Below, piece after piece: positions 49,600-59,115 of a stretch of 64,000 nt of DNA. The DNA is taken from positions 62,001 to 126,000 of the forward strand of contig NZ_VWVM01000006.1 in the NCBI RefSeq assembly GCF_008632075.1, written 5' to 3'. The number at the start of each line of letters is the position of its first letter. Positions within the stretch are counted from its first letter, which is position 1. This stretch comes from Candidatus Pantoea gossypiicola. Lineage in GTDB: Bacteria > Pseudomonadota > Gammaproteobacteria > Enterobacterales > Enterobacteriaceae. A model generated the notes under the pieces. That model ran no database searches, had not been told where the DNA came from, and worked only from the letters and a program-made list of their open reading frames with translations. The position numbers and the translations under genes are program-made.

Positions 49600-51075
49600 T
49601 CACGCCTTTTTCTTCACCTTCGCCACTGCCAGGCTCTCCCAGATATGCATCACCGCATAGCTGCGCCAGGGACGCCAGGATTGCGAACGCGCTTCCGCTT
49701 CTTTCGATGACATCCCGCCCAGGTTATTACGGATGGCGATATCTTCCTTGGGAAAGGCATCTGGCCAGCGCAGGGCGCGCATCGCGATATAGTGCGCAGT
49801 CCAGGGACCAATGCCCGGCAGGCTGATCAGCTTTTTTATCACCTCGTCAGGCTGCTGAGCGGCGCTGAGGCGCAGGTCGCCGCTGGCGCAGGCGCCGGCA
49901 AAAGCGATGATGGCGCGGGAACGCGCGGCGCTGACAATGCCCATCGGTGCAACATCGTCCACCGTCAGTCCGGCGATACGTTCAGGAAGCGCGGTGTAAC
50001 GGGTGAGATCGGCAAAAGGCGTCTCGCAAGGTTCGCCGAAGGCGGCGGCAAAACGGCTGCTGACCGTGGTGGCCGCTTTGACCGTTACCTGCTGACCGAT
50101 AATGGCACGCACGCCCAGCTCGAAAGCGTCAAACGCGCCAGGCACGCGCAGACCCGGATGTGCGATCAGGCTGGGTGCCAGCAGCGGATCCTGGGCCAGG
50201 CAGGCGGCGATACGCTGCGGCTGCGCGTCGAGATCGAACAGGTCACGCAGACGGCGCAGCAGCAGAGGCAGCACCGGCGTCAGGGACGTTGAGAGCGTCA
50301 CCTGCAATGCGTTCTTCTGCGGCAGATGGGAAACGCTGACCCAGCCCCGGCAGCGACCCAGCGCCACGGTGCGTCGCCAGCTGCCATCTTCCACTGCTTC
50401 GACCTCCTTCATCAGGTGCGTCTGCAAAAACCAGAGCATCGCCCCCCAGTCATAGGGAGGACGATAGGCCAGCCGCAGCGTCACGCGGTCGCCTGGCTGC
50501 GCACGCTTAGTGCCGGTGTCATCCCGACGCAGCGCGCTCGGCGTCATGCGGTAGCGCGCCTGGAACACATCATTAAAGCGACGCAGGCTGCTGAAACCGC
50601 TGGCGTAGGCGACTTCTGTAACCGGCAGCTGTGTTTCTGTCAGCAGCTGTTTTGCCAGCAGCATACGCCGTGTCTGCTTCAGCTCCAGCGGCGAGACGCC
50701 GAGTTCATGCTGCACGATACGGCGCAGCTGACGCAGGCTAAGGCCGAATTCAGCTGCAATCGCTTCCAGACCTTCGCGCTCCTCCAGCATGCCTTCCTCG
50801 ATGCGCTGAATCAGCCGCTCTGCCACGCGATGCGGCTGATCAACGGGCGCATTGCCGGGGGCCAGTTCTGGCCGACAGCGCAGGCAGGGACGAAAGCGCG
50901 CTTTTTCGGCCGCCTCGGCGCTGCTGAAGAAAAGACAGTTCTTCTGCATGGGGGCTTTGACCGGACAGACCGGACGGCAATAGATACCGGTTGACGTCAC
51001 GCCCACAAAGAAAACGCCGTCAAAGCGGGTATCACGAGAGGTCAGCGCCTGATAAGCAATGTCGGGATCGAGCAT
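49600..51075 (-). CDS. alkA: Ada N-domain / AraC HTH / AlkA glycosylase fusion
   Basis: 491-residue fusion for alkylation repair. The Ada zinc domain has C33, C37, C64 and C67, with the exact spacing of E. coli Ada, where the first Cys takes methyl groups from phosphotriesters. An AraC-type helix-turn-helix pair follows (about 95-195, GLSLRQLRRIVQHELG and TEVAYASGFSSLRRFNDVF). The C-terminal AlkA glycosylase (about 205-491) has the helix-hairpin-helix LPGIGPWTAHYIAMRAL and a catalytic Asp in FPKEDIAI. It should sense methylation and excise 3-methyladenine. It lies convergent to the tRNA-Lys operon and divergent from ogt. Confidence 0.93.
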   Translation of the reverse strand: MLDPDIAYQALTSRDTRFDGVFFVGVTSTGIYCRPVCPVKAPMQKNCLFFSSAEAAEKARFRPCLRCRPELAPGNAPVDQPHRVAERLIQRIEEGMLEEREGLEAIAAEFGLSLRQLRRIVQHELGVSPLELKQTRRMLLAKQLLTETQLPVTEVAYASGFSSLRRFNDVFQARYRMTPSALRRDDTGTKRAQPGDRVTLRLAYRPPYDWGAMLWFLQTHLMKEVEAVEDGSWRRTVALGRCRGWVSVSHLPQKNALQVTLSTSLTPVLPLLLRRLRDLFDLDAQPQRIAACLAQDPLLAPSLIAHPGLRVPGAFDAFELGVRAIIGQQVTVKAATTVSSRFAAAFGEPCETPFADLTRYTALPERIAGLTVDDVAPMGIVSAARSRAIIAFAGACASGDLRLSAAQQPDEVIKKLISLPGIGPWTAHYIAMRALRWPDAFPKEDIAIRNNLGGMSSKEAEARSQSWRPWRSYAVMHIWESLAVAKVKKKA

Positions 51076-51233
51076 GTTATTTCTCCGGTAAATAAGCGCA
51101 GCCTACAACGGTGAATCCCGGCAGACTGGCTGTTTTCGGACAGCAAAACAGTTTAGAACCATGACCGAAAACAGCCAGTCAGGCTGATGAAAAGTGCGAT
51201 AATAGGCGATGAAACCGTGACGGGAGAATCACC

Positions 51234-51766
51234 ATGTACTACTTCAAACCGATAGTTACCCCGGTAGGTGAACTGAAACTGGTTGCCAGCGACAGTGGCC
51301 TGGCGGGCATCTTGTGGGAAAATGACGATCCGAAGCGCACCCGATTTTTGCCGCAGACGCGCAATGACGATCATCCCATTCTGATCGAAACTGAGCGTCA
51401 GTTAGGCGAATACTTTACCGGCGCGCGTCGCTGTTTTGAATTGCCGCTCGACATGGTCGGCACCGACTTCCAGAAAAAGTCTGGCAGGCGCTGGTGGCGA
51501 TTCCGTTTGGTGAAACGCGCAGCTACAGCCAGATTGCCAGAGAGATCGGCCATCCACTGGCGGTGCGTGCGGTCGGCGCGGCCAACGGGCGTAATCCACT
51601 CTCTATTGTTGCGCCGTGCCACCGCGTGATCGGTGCCAACGGCAAGCTGACGGGCTTTGCAGGCGGGCTGGATATCAAAGCCTTCCTGCTGGCGCTGGAA
51701 GCGCCGCAGTCGCTTCCTAATAAAGCAGCTTCAGAACCGATTCAGTTAATGATACAGGCGGACTAA
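51234..51766 (+). pseudogene. ogt: Methylated-DNA--cysteine methyltransferase, frameshifted
   Basis: The frame from MYYFKPIVTPVGELKLVA runs well to GTDFQKK, then leaves the family. The -1 frame from there reads [20 protein letters not shown] and continues to the active-site [19 protein letters not shown] and a stop at 51766. One base is missing at the five-A run 51474-51478; restored, the protein is about 177 residues (Ogt class, E. coli 171). AAA AAG GTC also equals a -1 slip on a G AAA AAG heptamer. So this is a pseudogene, a sequencing indel, or, less likely, recoding. It stands divergent from ada/alkA. Confidence 0.85.
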
Positions 51767-51801
51767 AAATCCCACGACACAGTCTGGCTTTTCCGCTATC
51801 G

Positions 51802-51819
51802 TGTTTAGAATATAAAACA
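51802..51819. promoter_or_regulatory. NadR operator of nadA-pnuC
   Basis: TGTTTA-N6-AAAACA, one mismatch from the NadR box TGTTTA-N6-TAAACA, within a longer palindrome (CGTGTTT...AAACACG). It overlaps the likely -10 region about 75 bases before nadA. Confidence 0.75.
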
Positions 51820-51892
51820 CGACGGCGGATTTATCGCCATTATTCGCCTTATCAGGCGATTTTCGTTAATTAGATAAAACGAGAGCTGTGTC

Positions 51893-52954
51893 ATGAGTGT
51901 GATGTTCGATCCTGAAACCGCCGTTTATCCTTTTCCGCCTAAACCCGCCCGCCTGAGTGACGATGAGAAGGCGTTTTACCGTGAAAAAATCAAAGCGCTG
52001 CTGAAGGCGCGTAACGCCGTGATGGTGGCGCACTACTACACCGATCCGGAAATTCAGGCGCTGGCGGAAGAGACCGGCGGTTGCGTCTCCGACTCACTGG
52101 AGATGGCGCGCTTTGGCAGTCATCATCCGGCGACCACGCTGCTGGTAGCGGGCGTGCGCTTTATGGGCGAAACCGCCAAAATCCTCAGCCCGGAGAAAAC
52201 CGTGCTGATGCCGACGCTACAGGCAGAGTGCTCACTGGATCTCGGCTGCCCGATTGAAGAGTTTAACGCCTTCTGTGATGCGCATCCCGATCGTACCGTC
52301 GTGGTCTATGCCAACACCTCAGCGGCTGTCAAAGCCCGCGCCGACTGGGTAGTCACCTCCAGCATTGCGGTTGAGCTGATTGAACACCTCGACAGCCTGG
52401 GCGAAAAGATCATCTGGGCACCCGATCGTCATCTTGGCCGCTACGTCACCCAGAAATCGGGCGCGGATGTGCTCTGCTGGCAGGGCGCATGCATTGTGCA
52501 TGACGAGTTTAAAACCCAGGCGCTGCAGCGTATGAAAGCACTCTATCCCGACGCGGCGGTGCTGGTGCACCCGGAGTCGCCGCAGGCGATTGTCGATCTG
52601 GCGGACGCCGTTGGCTCGACCAGCCAGCTGATTCAGGCGGCGAAATCCCTGCCACATCCGCAGATGATTGTGGCGACCGATTGCGGCATCTTCTATAAGA
52701 TGCAGCAGGCAGTACCGGATAAAGCGCTGCTGGAAGCGCCGACCGCGGGTGAGGGCGCAACCTGCCGCAGTTGTGCTCACTGTCCATGGATGGCGATGAA
52801 CGGCCTCAAAGCCATCGCAGAGGCGCTGGAGACGGGCGGCGCGGAACATGAGATTCAGGTGGATGAGACGCTGCGTGAGGCGGCGTTACTGCCGCTTAAT
52901 CGCATGCTATCCTTTGCAGCAGAACTTAAACTCAACGTGAAGGGCAACGCCTAA
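51893..52954 (+). CDS. nadA: Quinolinate synthase A
   Basis: [4Fe-4S] enzyme that condenses iminoaspartate and dihydroxyacetone phosphate to quinolinate in de novo NAD synthesis. 353 residues (E. coli 347). Cluster Cys are visible in [15 protein letters not shown] and [10 protein letters not shown]. Substrate motifs [11 protein letters not shown] and [10 protein letters not shown] are present. A NadR box precedes it, and pnuC follows 23 bases after its stop. Confidence 0.98.
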   Translation: MSVMFDPETAVYPFPPKPARLSDDEKAFYREKIKALLKARNAVMVAHYYTDPEIQALAEETGGCVSDSLEMARFGSHHPATTLLVAGVRFMGETAKILSPEKTVLMPTLQAECSLDLGCPIEEFNAFCDAHPDRTVVVYANTSAAVKARADWVVTSSIAVELIEHLDSLGEKIIWAPDRHLGRYVTQKSGADVLCWQGACIVHDEFKTQALQRMKALYPDAAVLVHPESPQAIVDLADAVGSTSQLIQAAKSLPHPQMIVATDCGIFYKMQQAVPDKALLEAPTAGEGATCRSCAHCPWMAMNGLKAIAEALETGGAEHEIQVDETLREAALLPLNRMLSFAAELKLNVKGNA

Positions 52955-52977
52955 GCGTTCCCGGACAGGTGCTCAGC

Positions 52978-53700
52978 ATGGACTTCTTCAGCACACATAA
53001 TATTCTGGTTCACATTCCTCTGGGTGCCGGAGGCTACGATCTCTCATGGATTGAAGCCATCGGCACGCTGGCGGGCTTACTCTGTATCTGGTTTGCCAGC
53101 CTGGAAAAAATCATCAACTATCCGTTCGGTCTGATCAACGTTACGCTGTTTGCGGTGATCTTCTTTCAGATCCAGCTCTATGCCAGCCTCCTGCTGCAGC
53201 TCTTCTTCTTTGCCGCCAATATCTATGGCTGGTACGCCTGGAGCCGTCAGACCCCCGATCATCAGGCCGAGCTGAAAATCCGCTGGCTGCCACTGCCCAA
53301 AGCGCTGGCCTGGGCGGCGGGTTGTGTAATCGCCATTGCGCTGATGACCCTTTATATCGACCCGGTGTTTGCGCTGTTAACCCGTACAGCGGTGACGCTG
53401 ATGAACGCTCCTGGCCTGTCGGTAGCGATGCCCGCGTTGCAGCCGGATGCCTTCCCGTTCTGGGATTCCTGCCTGATGGTGTTGTCGATTGCGGCGATGG
53501 TGCTGATGACGCGCAAATATGTTGAGAACTGGCTGCTGTGGGTCATCATCAACGTGATTAGCGTGATGATTTTCGCCCGTCAGGGCGTGTATGCGATGTC
53601 GCTGGAGTATGTGATTCTGACGCTGATTGCGCTGAACGGATCGCGTATGTGGATCCACAGCGCGCGGCAACAGGGTTCCCGCGCGCTATCGGCTCAGTGA
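52978..53700 (+). CDS. pnuC: Nicotinamide riboside transporter PnuC
   Basis: Inner membrane facilitator for nicotinamide riboside, trapped inside by NadR kinase. 240 residues from MDFFSTHN (E. coli 239). A GTG nine bases upstream is open but less supported. About seven or eight spans; conserved [27 protein letters not shown] and [17 protein letters not shown]. Co-transcribed with nadA under NadR. Its 3' end overlaps the convergent zitB by seven bases. Confidence 0.97.
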   Translation: MDFFSTHNILVHIPLGAGGYDLSWIEAIGTLAGLLCIWFASLEKIINYPFGLINVTLFAVIFFQIQLYASLLLQLFFFAANIYGWYAWSRQTPDHQAELKIRWLPLPKALAWAAGCVIAIALMTLYIDPVFALLTRTAVTLMNAPGLSVAMPALQPDAFPFWDSCLMVLSIAAMVLMTRKYVENWLLWVIINVISVMIFARQGVYAMSLEYVILTLIALNGSRMWIHSARQQGSRALSAQ

Positions 53701-54683
53701 GTGTGCGCTTCGCCTTTAGCGTGAGCTGGTTCATGATCATGGTCGTGAGAATGACTGTGATCATGGCCGGAGGCAGCCGCGCTGCTTAAGCCGAGTTCAC
53801 ACTCAGCACCGGCACAGGGCTGATACTCCATCTGCACCGTCGCATGCGCAATCTGGTAGTTCTGGCGCAGGTAGTCGTGAATACGATACAGCAGCGCATC
53901 GTGATCGTAAGGCGGGATCACCTGCGCATGCAGGGTGAGCAGCGGCTTTTCACCGACCTGCCACAAATGCACATGGTGAACATTGCGCACTTCGGCGATG
54001 TTCAGCGTCAGATCCCGAATCAGCCGGTTCACATCCAGCGAATGCGGTGCCCCTTCCAGTAACTCCTGCAGACTCTCACGCAGCAGCGCCCAGGCGCTGC
54101 GTAGCACCAGCAGGGAGACCAGCAGTGACAGAATCGGGTCTATAGGCGTCCAGCCGGTCAGCAGAATAATTACCGCCGCTATGATCGCGCCCACCGAACC
54201 CAGCAGATCACCCAGGACATGCAGCGCGGCAGCCCGCACGTTGAGGTTCTTTTCTCCGCTACCGTGATGCAGCAGCCAGAACGACAGAATATTGGCCAGC
54301 AGGCCGCCAATCGCGATCCCCAGCATCAGCCCGCCGGTCACCGGCTGCGGGTCGGCAAAGCGGCGTACCGCCTCCCAGACGATCAGCGCGGTAATGCCCA
54401 GCAGCGCAATTGCGTTAACAAAAGCCGCTACCGTGGTCAGACGCAGCAGGCCAAAGGTGTGGCGTGCATTAGGTTTACGGCGTGAGAAATGGACCGCCAG
54501 CAAGGCCATCAGCAGCGCGGCGGCGTCGGTCAGCATATGTCCGGCGTCCGCCAGCAGCGCCAGTGAACCTGAGAGCCAGCCGCCAATCACTTCAGCAACC
54601 ATGAAGACGACGGTCACCCCGAAGGCGGCCGCCAGACGCGTGCGATTACTATCCTGCCCGCTATGAGTGTGGGTATGTGCCAT
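53694..54683 (-). CDS. zitB: Zinc exporter ZitB (CDF family)
   Basis: Proton-coupled Zn(II) efflux protein of the inner membrane. 329 residues (E. coli 313). Six spans and two HxxxD zinc sites ([12 protein letters not shown] and [10 protein letters not shown]). His-rich tails at both ends: HTHTHSG at the start and [23 protein letters not shown] at the end. Its start lies inside the end of the hybrid kinase gene (23-base overlap), so it is the last gene of a regulator-kinase-exporter operon, unlike E. coli where zitB stands alone. Confidence 0.97.
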   Translation of the reverse strand: MAHTHTHSGQDSNRTRLAAAFGVTVVFMVAEVIGGWLSGSLALLADAGHMLTDAAALLMALLAVHFSRRKPNARHTFGLLRLTTVAAFVNAIALLGITALIVWEAVRRFADPQPVTGGLMLGIAIGGLLANILSFWLLHHGSGEKNLNVRAAALHVLGDLLGSVGAIIAAVIILLTGWTPIDPILSLLVSLLVLRSAWALLRESLQELLEGAPHSLDVNRLIRDLTLNIAEVRNVHHVHLWQVGEKPLLTLHAQVIPPYDHDALLYRIHDYLRQNYQIAHATVQMEYQPCAGAECELGLSSAAASGHDHSHSHDHDHEPAHAKGEAHTH

Positions 54684-57600
54684 AAGATTCCAGTTTTTTC
54701 AGTAACCTGTTTACGAATAATATCAGTAATTGCCACGTCTCAGACGTGTCCTGATGCTGTTTAACCTGCTCCGTCAGCTGCTGGCTGAGCTGCGCGCCAT
54801 GCTCCAGCCCTGCCAGCAGGCAGCTTCCTTTCATCCGGTGTGCTGCTTCGGCGAACTGCGTCCAGTCTGCGCGTTCGTGTGCCTCACGCATCACAGCCAG
54901 GTCCTGTTTCACCGTACTGTGCAACGTCTGGCTCAGACGGCTGAGGAATTTGTCATTCTGCTGCGCCAGCTGCCACAGGTTGTCATCCAGTGTCGCCAGC
55001 GGATCGTCCTGCCACGCCTGCTGCCACAGGTTGTCATCCAGTGTCGCCAGCGAATCGTCCTGCCACGCCTGCTGCCACTCTCCCAGCACTGCGCTGAGAT
55101 CGGCTAACTGCACCGGTTTAATCAGCACACGCTCGCCCGCCTCAGGCGACTGCGACAGCAGCTGCGCGTCAGCCGAGCAGAGCACCCGCATCGCCTGACG
55201 TCTGCGCTGGCGATCACGCCGACGCAATATCCGCAATAGCAGCGTACCGTCAGGGCGCGGCATCATCTGGTCGATAAACAATAGATCATAAGGCTGCTTT
55301 GCGTCGGCCTGCAGCAGTGCGCGTCCCTGTTCGAAGATGTCAGCCTGAATCGCAAAGCGCGCCAGCTGCTGCTGCATCACCAGCAGATTGGCTGGATGGT
55401 CATCGACAATCGCCACCCTAAGCTGTGGAAAGCCGGGCAGGGGCGTGTCGTCTGCGTGGCTTACCGGCGCGCAGATTTGCAGCGGCAGCGTCACGGTGAC
55501 CTGAGTACCGTGACCCGATTCAGAGGCGAGCCGGATGTCGCCGCCCATCCGCAGCACCATTTCCCGGCAGATAAACAGCCCCAGCCCGCTGCCCTGTACG
55601 GAAACAGATTTTCCGGACGGTGCCTGATACCAGGGGTCAAACAGCTTCTGCTGTTCCTCCGGCGGAATCCCGCTGCCGCTGTCACTCACCGTCAGAACCA
55701 GCTGCTGCTCTGCGGCAAGGGTCAGACGAATCGCGCCGTGGCGGGTAAATTTCAGCGCATTGGTCATCAGGTTGTTGACCACCTGCTGCAGGCGGTCGGC
55801 ATCAATTAATACGGTGTCAGGCAGCGGCGTCAGCGCCTCGACGATCAGACGCGGGCCGTCAGCGCGCATCAACGGATGATAAAAATGCTGCTGTTGGTCG
55901 AGCCACTGCGCCAGCGCCAGCGGACGGGGTGCCAGGGTAAAACTGTTGCTCTCGATGCGTGCATGATCCTGCAGGTCATTCAGCAGAGTCAGCAGCGATT
56001 GTGCGCTGCTGTGCAGCAGCGAAAGATTCTGGCTACTGTGCTGCTGCTTCTCCAGTTCCAGCAGACCCAGGATCGCCTGCATTGGGGTACGCAGCTCATG
56101 ACTGACGGTCGCCAGAAACTGGCTCTTCATCGCATTGGCATGTTCCGCCTGCTCGCGCTGCTGACGCTCCCTGCGCTGCTGCCAGTAGCGGCGCGCCAGC
56201 AGTAACAGCAGCAGCACAATGGCTGCACCCGCTACTGCCAGCACCATCATCGGCAGCGAACGCATCACCATCACGCTGCCGGGCTGTGGCGGCGTTGACC
56301 AGCTATCGCGCATCTGACTTTGGGTATCAGCCGGAATCTGCTGCAGCGCGCGATCCAGCAGAGTAAGCAGCACCGGCTGGTCCGGCGTGACGCCCAGCGC
56401 AATCGGCCAGGCGATGTCGCTGGCGGCAAAGGCGAGGTGAATGCGGGCATCATCCCGGCTGGCGATGCGCCAGCGGGCGGAGAGCACGTTATCGACCAGC
56501 ACGTCGATCTGCCCCTTTGCCAGCGCGTCATAGAGGCTATTACGATCGGCAAACGGCTGTGGCTGCAGATCCGCAGGCAGCAGACGCAGCGCCAGGTCAT
56601 CCTGCAACACGCCGATCCGCTTGCCGCGCAGGTCGCGCCAGTGCGCCAGCGTATCGGACTGGACGCTGTAGATGCCCCACAGCGCGCGCCACACCGGTAG
56701 CGATGTGCTCTGCATCGCATCGCCATTCAGCGGCTGCATCAGCTGCAGCATTGCCTGCTTTTGCTGAATCAACGTGCTGGCCTGGCGGGGATTACTGACC
56801 CACACCGGCTCAAACTCTAATCCGGTGCTCTGCGCAATCGCTTTCAGCAAATCCACGCCATAGCCTCGGGCCGTTCCGCTGGCATCGCGATAACTCCAGG
56901 GGTAGTTGTCTGGTTCGGCGGTATAGGTAATACGCGGATGATCGGCTATCCAGGCGCGCTCAACGGGGCTGAGCATCAGAGTCTGGGTGTCCTGATAGCG
57001 CGGCAGGCTGCTGCTCCAGCGCGCCTGTAGCGTGTTCATCAGTTCTGCAGGCAGCTGACGCAGGCTCTGATTTATCCAGCTGATAAGCTGGGGATCGCGC
57101 GCCACCGCGCGCAGGTTAAGCTGGCCGGCCTCAATGTGGGAGGCGATCTGATAAATCTGGCCCTGTTGCAGCTGGCTCAGCAGAAAACCGGCGCTGGTTT
57201 CATCCGCCACTACATAGTCATTCTGCTGATTAAGCAGGGTATAGAGCGCCTGCAGATCGCTGCTGTAGCGTTGCCAGTTGTGACGGGCAGCCAGCGCAGA
57301 TGGCAGCTGTGCCAGGGTGCTATCACTGATCGCAAGCGAGGCATTCTGGCTGTTAAACATCACGGCACGCTGGTTTTGCTGATTGCGGTAAACCCGCAGC
57401 GGACTGCTGAACCAGTTTTCGCTGCTCAGGGTGCCGGGTGGCAGCGGGGCACTCCACATGCCCAGCGCAAAATCGATCTGGCCGCTGGTCAGCGCCTGCA
57501 TCAGATGCGGCTGATCGCTGTAGAGGTTAAGCGTGAACTGCGCGCCGGTCAGCTGTCGCAGCGCGGAAAGATAGTCGGCATTAATGCCATAGAGGTCATT

Positions 57601-57798
57601 GCCGATGCGCATTGCCCAGGGCGCGTGGTTCTCTTCCAGCAGGCCGACGCGCAGGATCCTGCCCTGCATCGTTTCCGCGTGCGTCACCGGCAGCATCATC
57701 GGCAGATTCACGCTGCTCACCGGACGCACCTCAGCCAGGCCGGTGCCGCACCAGAACAGCAGGATCAGCAGAATAACTCTCACTGCTGGGCTTTCCAC
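54661..57798 (-). CDS. BvgS/EvgS-type hybrid sensor histidine kinase
   Basis: 1045 residues. A signal/anchor (1-22) is followed by two periplasmic solute-binding (SBP_bac_3) domains, about 45-265 and 285-505, and one membrane span near 517-545. A HisKA domain has H567 (SHELRTPM). The HATPase has [19 protein letters not shown] and GSGLGLFI. A receiver follows with D843 (LLFIDQMMP), then an HPt domain with H987 (AHRMKGS). Unlike BvgS I see no PAS domain after the membrane span. The receiver-HPt linker holds a 17-residue tandem duplication. It overlaps the response regulator gene by 19 bases and zitB by 23. Ligand unknown. Confidence 0.93.
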   Translation of the reverse strand: MESPAVRVILLILLFWCGTGLAEVRPVSSVNLPMMLPVTHAETMQGRILRVGLLEENHAPWAMRIGNDLYGINADYLSALRQLTGAQFTLNLYSDQPHLMQALTSGQIDFALGMWSAPLPPGTLSSENWFSSPLRVYRNQQNQRAVMFNSQNASLAISDSTLAQLPSALAARHNWQRYSSDLQALYTLLNQQNDYVVADETSAGFLLSQLQQGQIYQIASHIEAGQLNLRAVARDPQLISWINQSLRQLPAELMNTLQARWSSSLPRYQDTQTLMLSPVERAWIADHPRITYTAEPDNYPWSYRDASGTARGYGVDLLKAIAQSTGLEFEPVWVSNPRQASTLIQQKQAMLQLMQPLNGDAMQSTSLPVWRALWGIYSVQSDTLAHWRDLRGKRIGVLQDDLALRLLPADLQPQPFADRNSLYDALAKGQIDVLVDNVLSARWRIASRDDARIHLAFAASDIAWPIALGVTPDQPVLLTLLDRALQQIPADTQSQMRDSWSTPPQPGSVMVMRSLPMMVLAVAGAAIVLLLLLLARRYWQQRRERQQREQAEHANAMKSQFLATVSHELRTPMQAILGLLELEKQQHSSQNLSLLHSSAQSLLTLLNDLQDHARIESNSFTLAPRPLALAQWLDQQQHFYHPLMRADGPRLIVEALTPLPDTVLIDADRLQQVVNNLMTNALKFTRHGAIRLTLAAEQQLVLTVSDSGSGIPPEEQQKLFDPWYQAPSGKSVSVQGSGLGLFICREMVLRMGGDIRLASESGHGTQVTVTLPLQICAPVSHADDTPLPGFPQLRVAIVDDHPANLLVMQQQLARFAIQADIFEQGRALLQADAKQPYDLLFIDQMMPRPDGTLLLRILRRRDRQRRRQAMRVLCSADAQLLSQSPEAGERVLIKPVQLADLSAVLGEWQQAWQDDSLATLDDNLWQQAWQDDPLATLDDNLWQLAQQNDKFLSRLSQTLHSTVKQDLAVMREAHERADWTQFAEAAHRMKGSCLLAGLEHGAQLSQQLTEQVKQHQDTSETWQLLILFVNRLLKKLESYGTYPHS
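54971..55072 (-). repeat. 51-bp tandem duplication within the kinase gene
   Basis: Two adjacent 51-base units (54971-55021 and 55022-55072) with one mismatch. They encode [21 protein letters not shown] units of 17 residues in the linker between receiver and HPt. In frame. Confidence 0.95.
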
Positions 57799-58361
57799 AG
57801 GTCAGCCAGTTCCACCACTGAGCGGGCACCGGTTTTTTCCAGAATATTCTTTTTATGGGTACTGACCGTTTTGTTACTGATGTGCAACTGAGCCGCGATT
57901 TGCAGATTGGATAACCCACTGGCCAGCAGTGCCAGAATCTGACGCTCCTTCTGGGTCAGCGGTAGCTCAGGCTCATCATCCATCACCGGAAAAGCCGTCT
58001 GACCGCCCAGCACCGCCAGGATGGCGCTGAGTAATTGCGTCATACGCTGACTCTTTACCACGTAACCGGCCGCACCCAGCGCCTGAGCACGACGCACATA
58101 GTGGCGGGTCTGCTGTGCAGAGTAGATGAGCACCGGGCAATCAGGCCGATGGATCTTCAGACGACGAAGAAACTCCAGCCCATCACTGTCCGGCAGGCCG
58201 ATATCCAGCACGATAATGTCCGGTTGCTCCTGAAGTAAGGGGCGAGCGGCTTTTTCACTGCTGGCAGAGAGGAGTTTAATGGGTATGGGTGACTGGCTCA
58301 GGGCAGCTTCCAGTGCCACTTCAACCAGCGGATGATCGTCAATCAAAAGCAAAACGGCCAT
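57780..58361 (-). CDS. NarL/LuxR-family response regulator (EvgA/BvgA-like)
   Basis: 193 residues. Receiver with LLIDDHPLV at 5-13, phospho-acceptor D53 in VLDIGLPDSDG and a Lys in YVVKSQ. The C-terminal LuxR-type helix-turn-helix is LTQKERQILALLASGLSNLQIAAQLHISNKTVSTHKKNILEK. First gene of the operon with the hybrid kinase and zitB; its stop overlaps the kinase start. It is the obvious phosphorelay target. Whether it controls zitB or itself cannot be read from the sequence. Confidence 0.94.
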   Translation of the reverse strand: MAVLLLIDDHPLVEVALEAALSQSPIPIKLLSASSEKAARPLLQEQPDIIVLDIGLPDSDGLEFLRRLKIHRPDCPVLIYSAQQTRHYVRRAQALGAAGYVVKSQRMTQLLSAILAVLGGQTAFPVMDDEPELPLTQKERQILALLASGLSNLQIAAQLHISNKTVSTHKKNILEKTGARSVVELADLWKAQQ

Positions 58362-58420
58362 GAAGGATTTCCTGTAAATTTCACAGGATTAGCATAGCGG
58401 AAGAGTGGGGCTGAGGGGAG

Positions 58421-58449
58421 AAAAACCCGGAGAGCCGTAGCTCTCCAGG
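58421..58449 (-). terminator. ybgS terminator
   Basis: Minus strand GGAGAGC-TACG-GCTCTCC with two extra flanking pairs, then GTTTTT. Just after the ybgS stop. Confidence 0.85.
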
Positions 58450-58459
58450 CTAAACAGAA

Positions 58460-58828
58460 TTACTGTGAAGTGCCGTCGGTTTTCGTGTTTACGTCACCGC
58501 CGCCCACTTTGGTCTGAACTTTTTTATTCACGTTCGGACATTTGCCATCTTTACACTGGCTGTTCTGGTCAATTTCATTAGCAGACATATTACCAGTGCT
58601 GGTAGTGCTGCCAGACGTTGCAGGATTCGTGTTGGTGCCAGTGTTATTAATTTTGCTGTTATCGACATTATTGGGTGGCAGATTCTCTTTCGCGCCACCT
58701 GCTGCTGCACCTGCACTGGCCGCCTGGTTTGCTGTACCGTTATTGCTGCTGCTATCTGCAGCCAGTACCGCGCCGCTGCTCAGTGTCATTGCTGCTGTCA
58801 AAAAGATTAAGGCAAACTTTTTCATCAT
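58460..58828 (-). CDS. ybgS: Homeobox-like periplasmic protein YbgS
   Basis: 122 residues (E. coli 126). The signal peptide MMKKFALIFLTAAMTLSSGAVLA/AD is cleaved near 24. The mature part is low-complexity Asn/Gly/Ser/Thr, with conserved NLPPNNVDN, QCKDGKCPNVNKKVQT (two Cys) and a DVNTKTDGTSQ end, as in YbgS. Secreted to the periplasm; function unknown. Adjacent ATG codons at 58828 and 58825 both fit the GGGAG site. Monocistronic with its own terminator. Confidence 0.93.
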   Translation of the reverse strand: MMKKFALIFLTAAMTLSSGAVLAADSSSNNGTANQAASAGAAAGGAKENLPPNNVDNSKINNTGTNTNPATSGSTTSTGNMSANEIDQNSQCKDGKCPNVNKKVQTKVGGGDVNTKTDGTSQ

Positions 58829-59115
58829 TATGCTCCCGTTAATTAATGAAGAGGCTTTAAGCCCAGAGGTGCAATTTCGGGTAATAAAACCCCTGACGAA
58901 ATAAAATTCGCCAGTTGGTTTAAACAGGGTAATTAAATAAGGTAAGCGGGACGTTCCTCAGTGCTTACCATTAAAAAGTCTAGTCGCTAACCTGATTAAT
59001 GCAAATATGACCCGCACATTTAACCCGCAGCAGGAATTTACACCCCTGGCGCTTCGGGCTACATTGGGCAGGATGTGTCCGGCGGGCGCCGGGCAAGAAA
59101 TAATATGGAATCAGT
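58829..59115. promoter_or_regulatory. ybgS-aroG divergent spacer
   Basis: 287 bases, AT-rich on the ybgS side. It must carry both promoters. I looked for a TyrR box (TGTAAA-N6-TTTACA) ahead of aroG and found only one half (GTGTAAATT on the minus strand near 59037). Confidence 0.4.

Noticed and set aside
54971..55072. Two adjacent 51-base repeats as the start of a CRISPR or other array
   Set aside because: No spacers, only two units, and they are in frame within a coding sequence.
53694..58361. Kinase operon as a defence or toxin system
   Set aside because: All domains are ordinary two-component and zinc-exporter domains; no nuclease, toxin or phage-related gene is near.
58960..59115. TyrR box upstream of aroG
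   Set aside because: Only one half-site (TGTAAA) visible; no paired TTTACA at the right distance.
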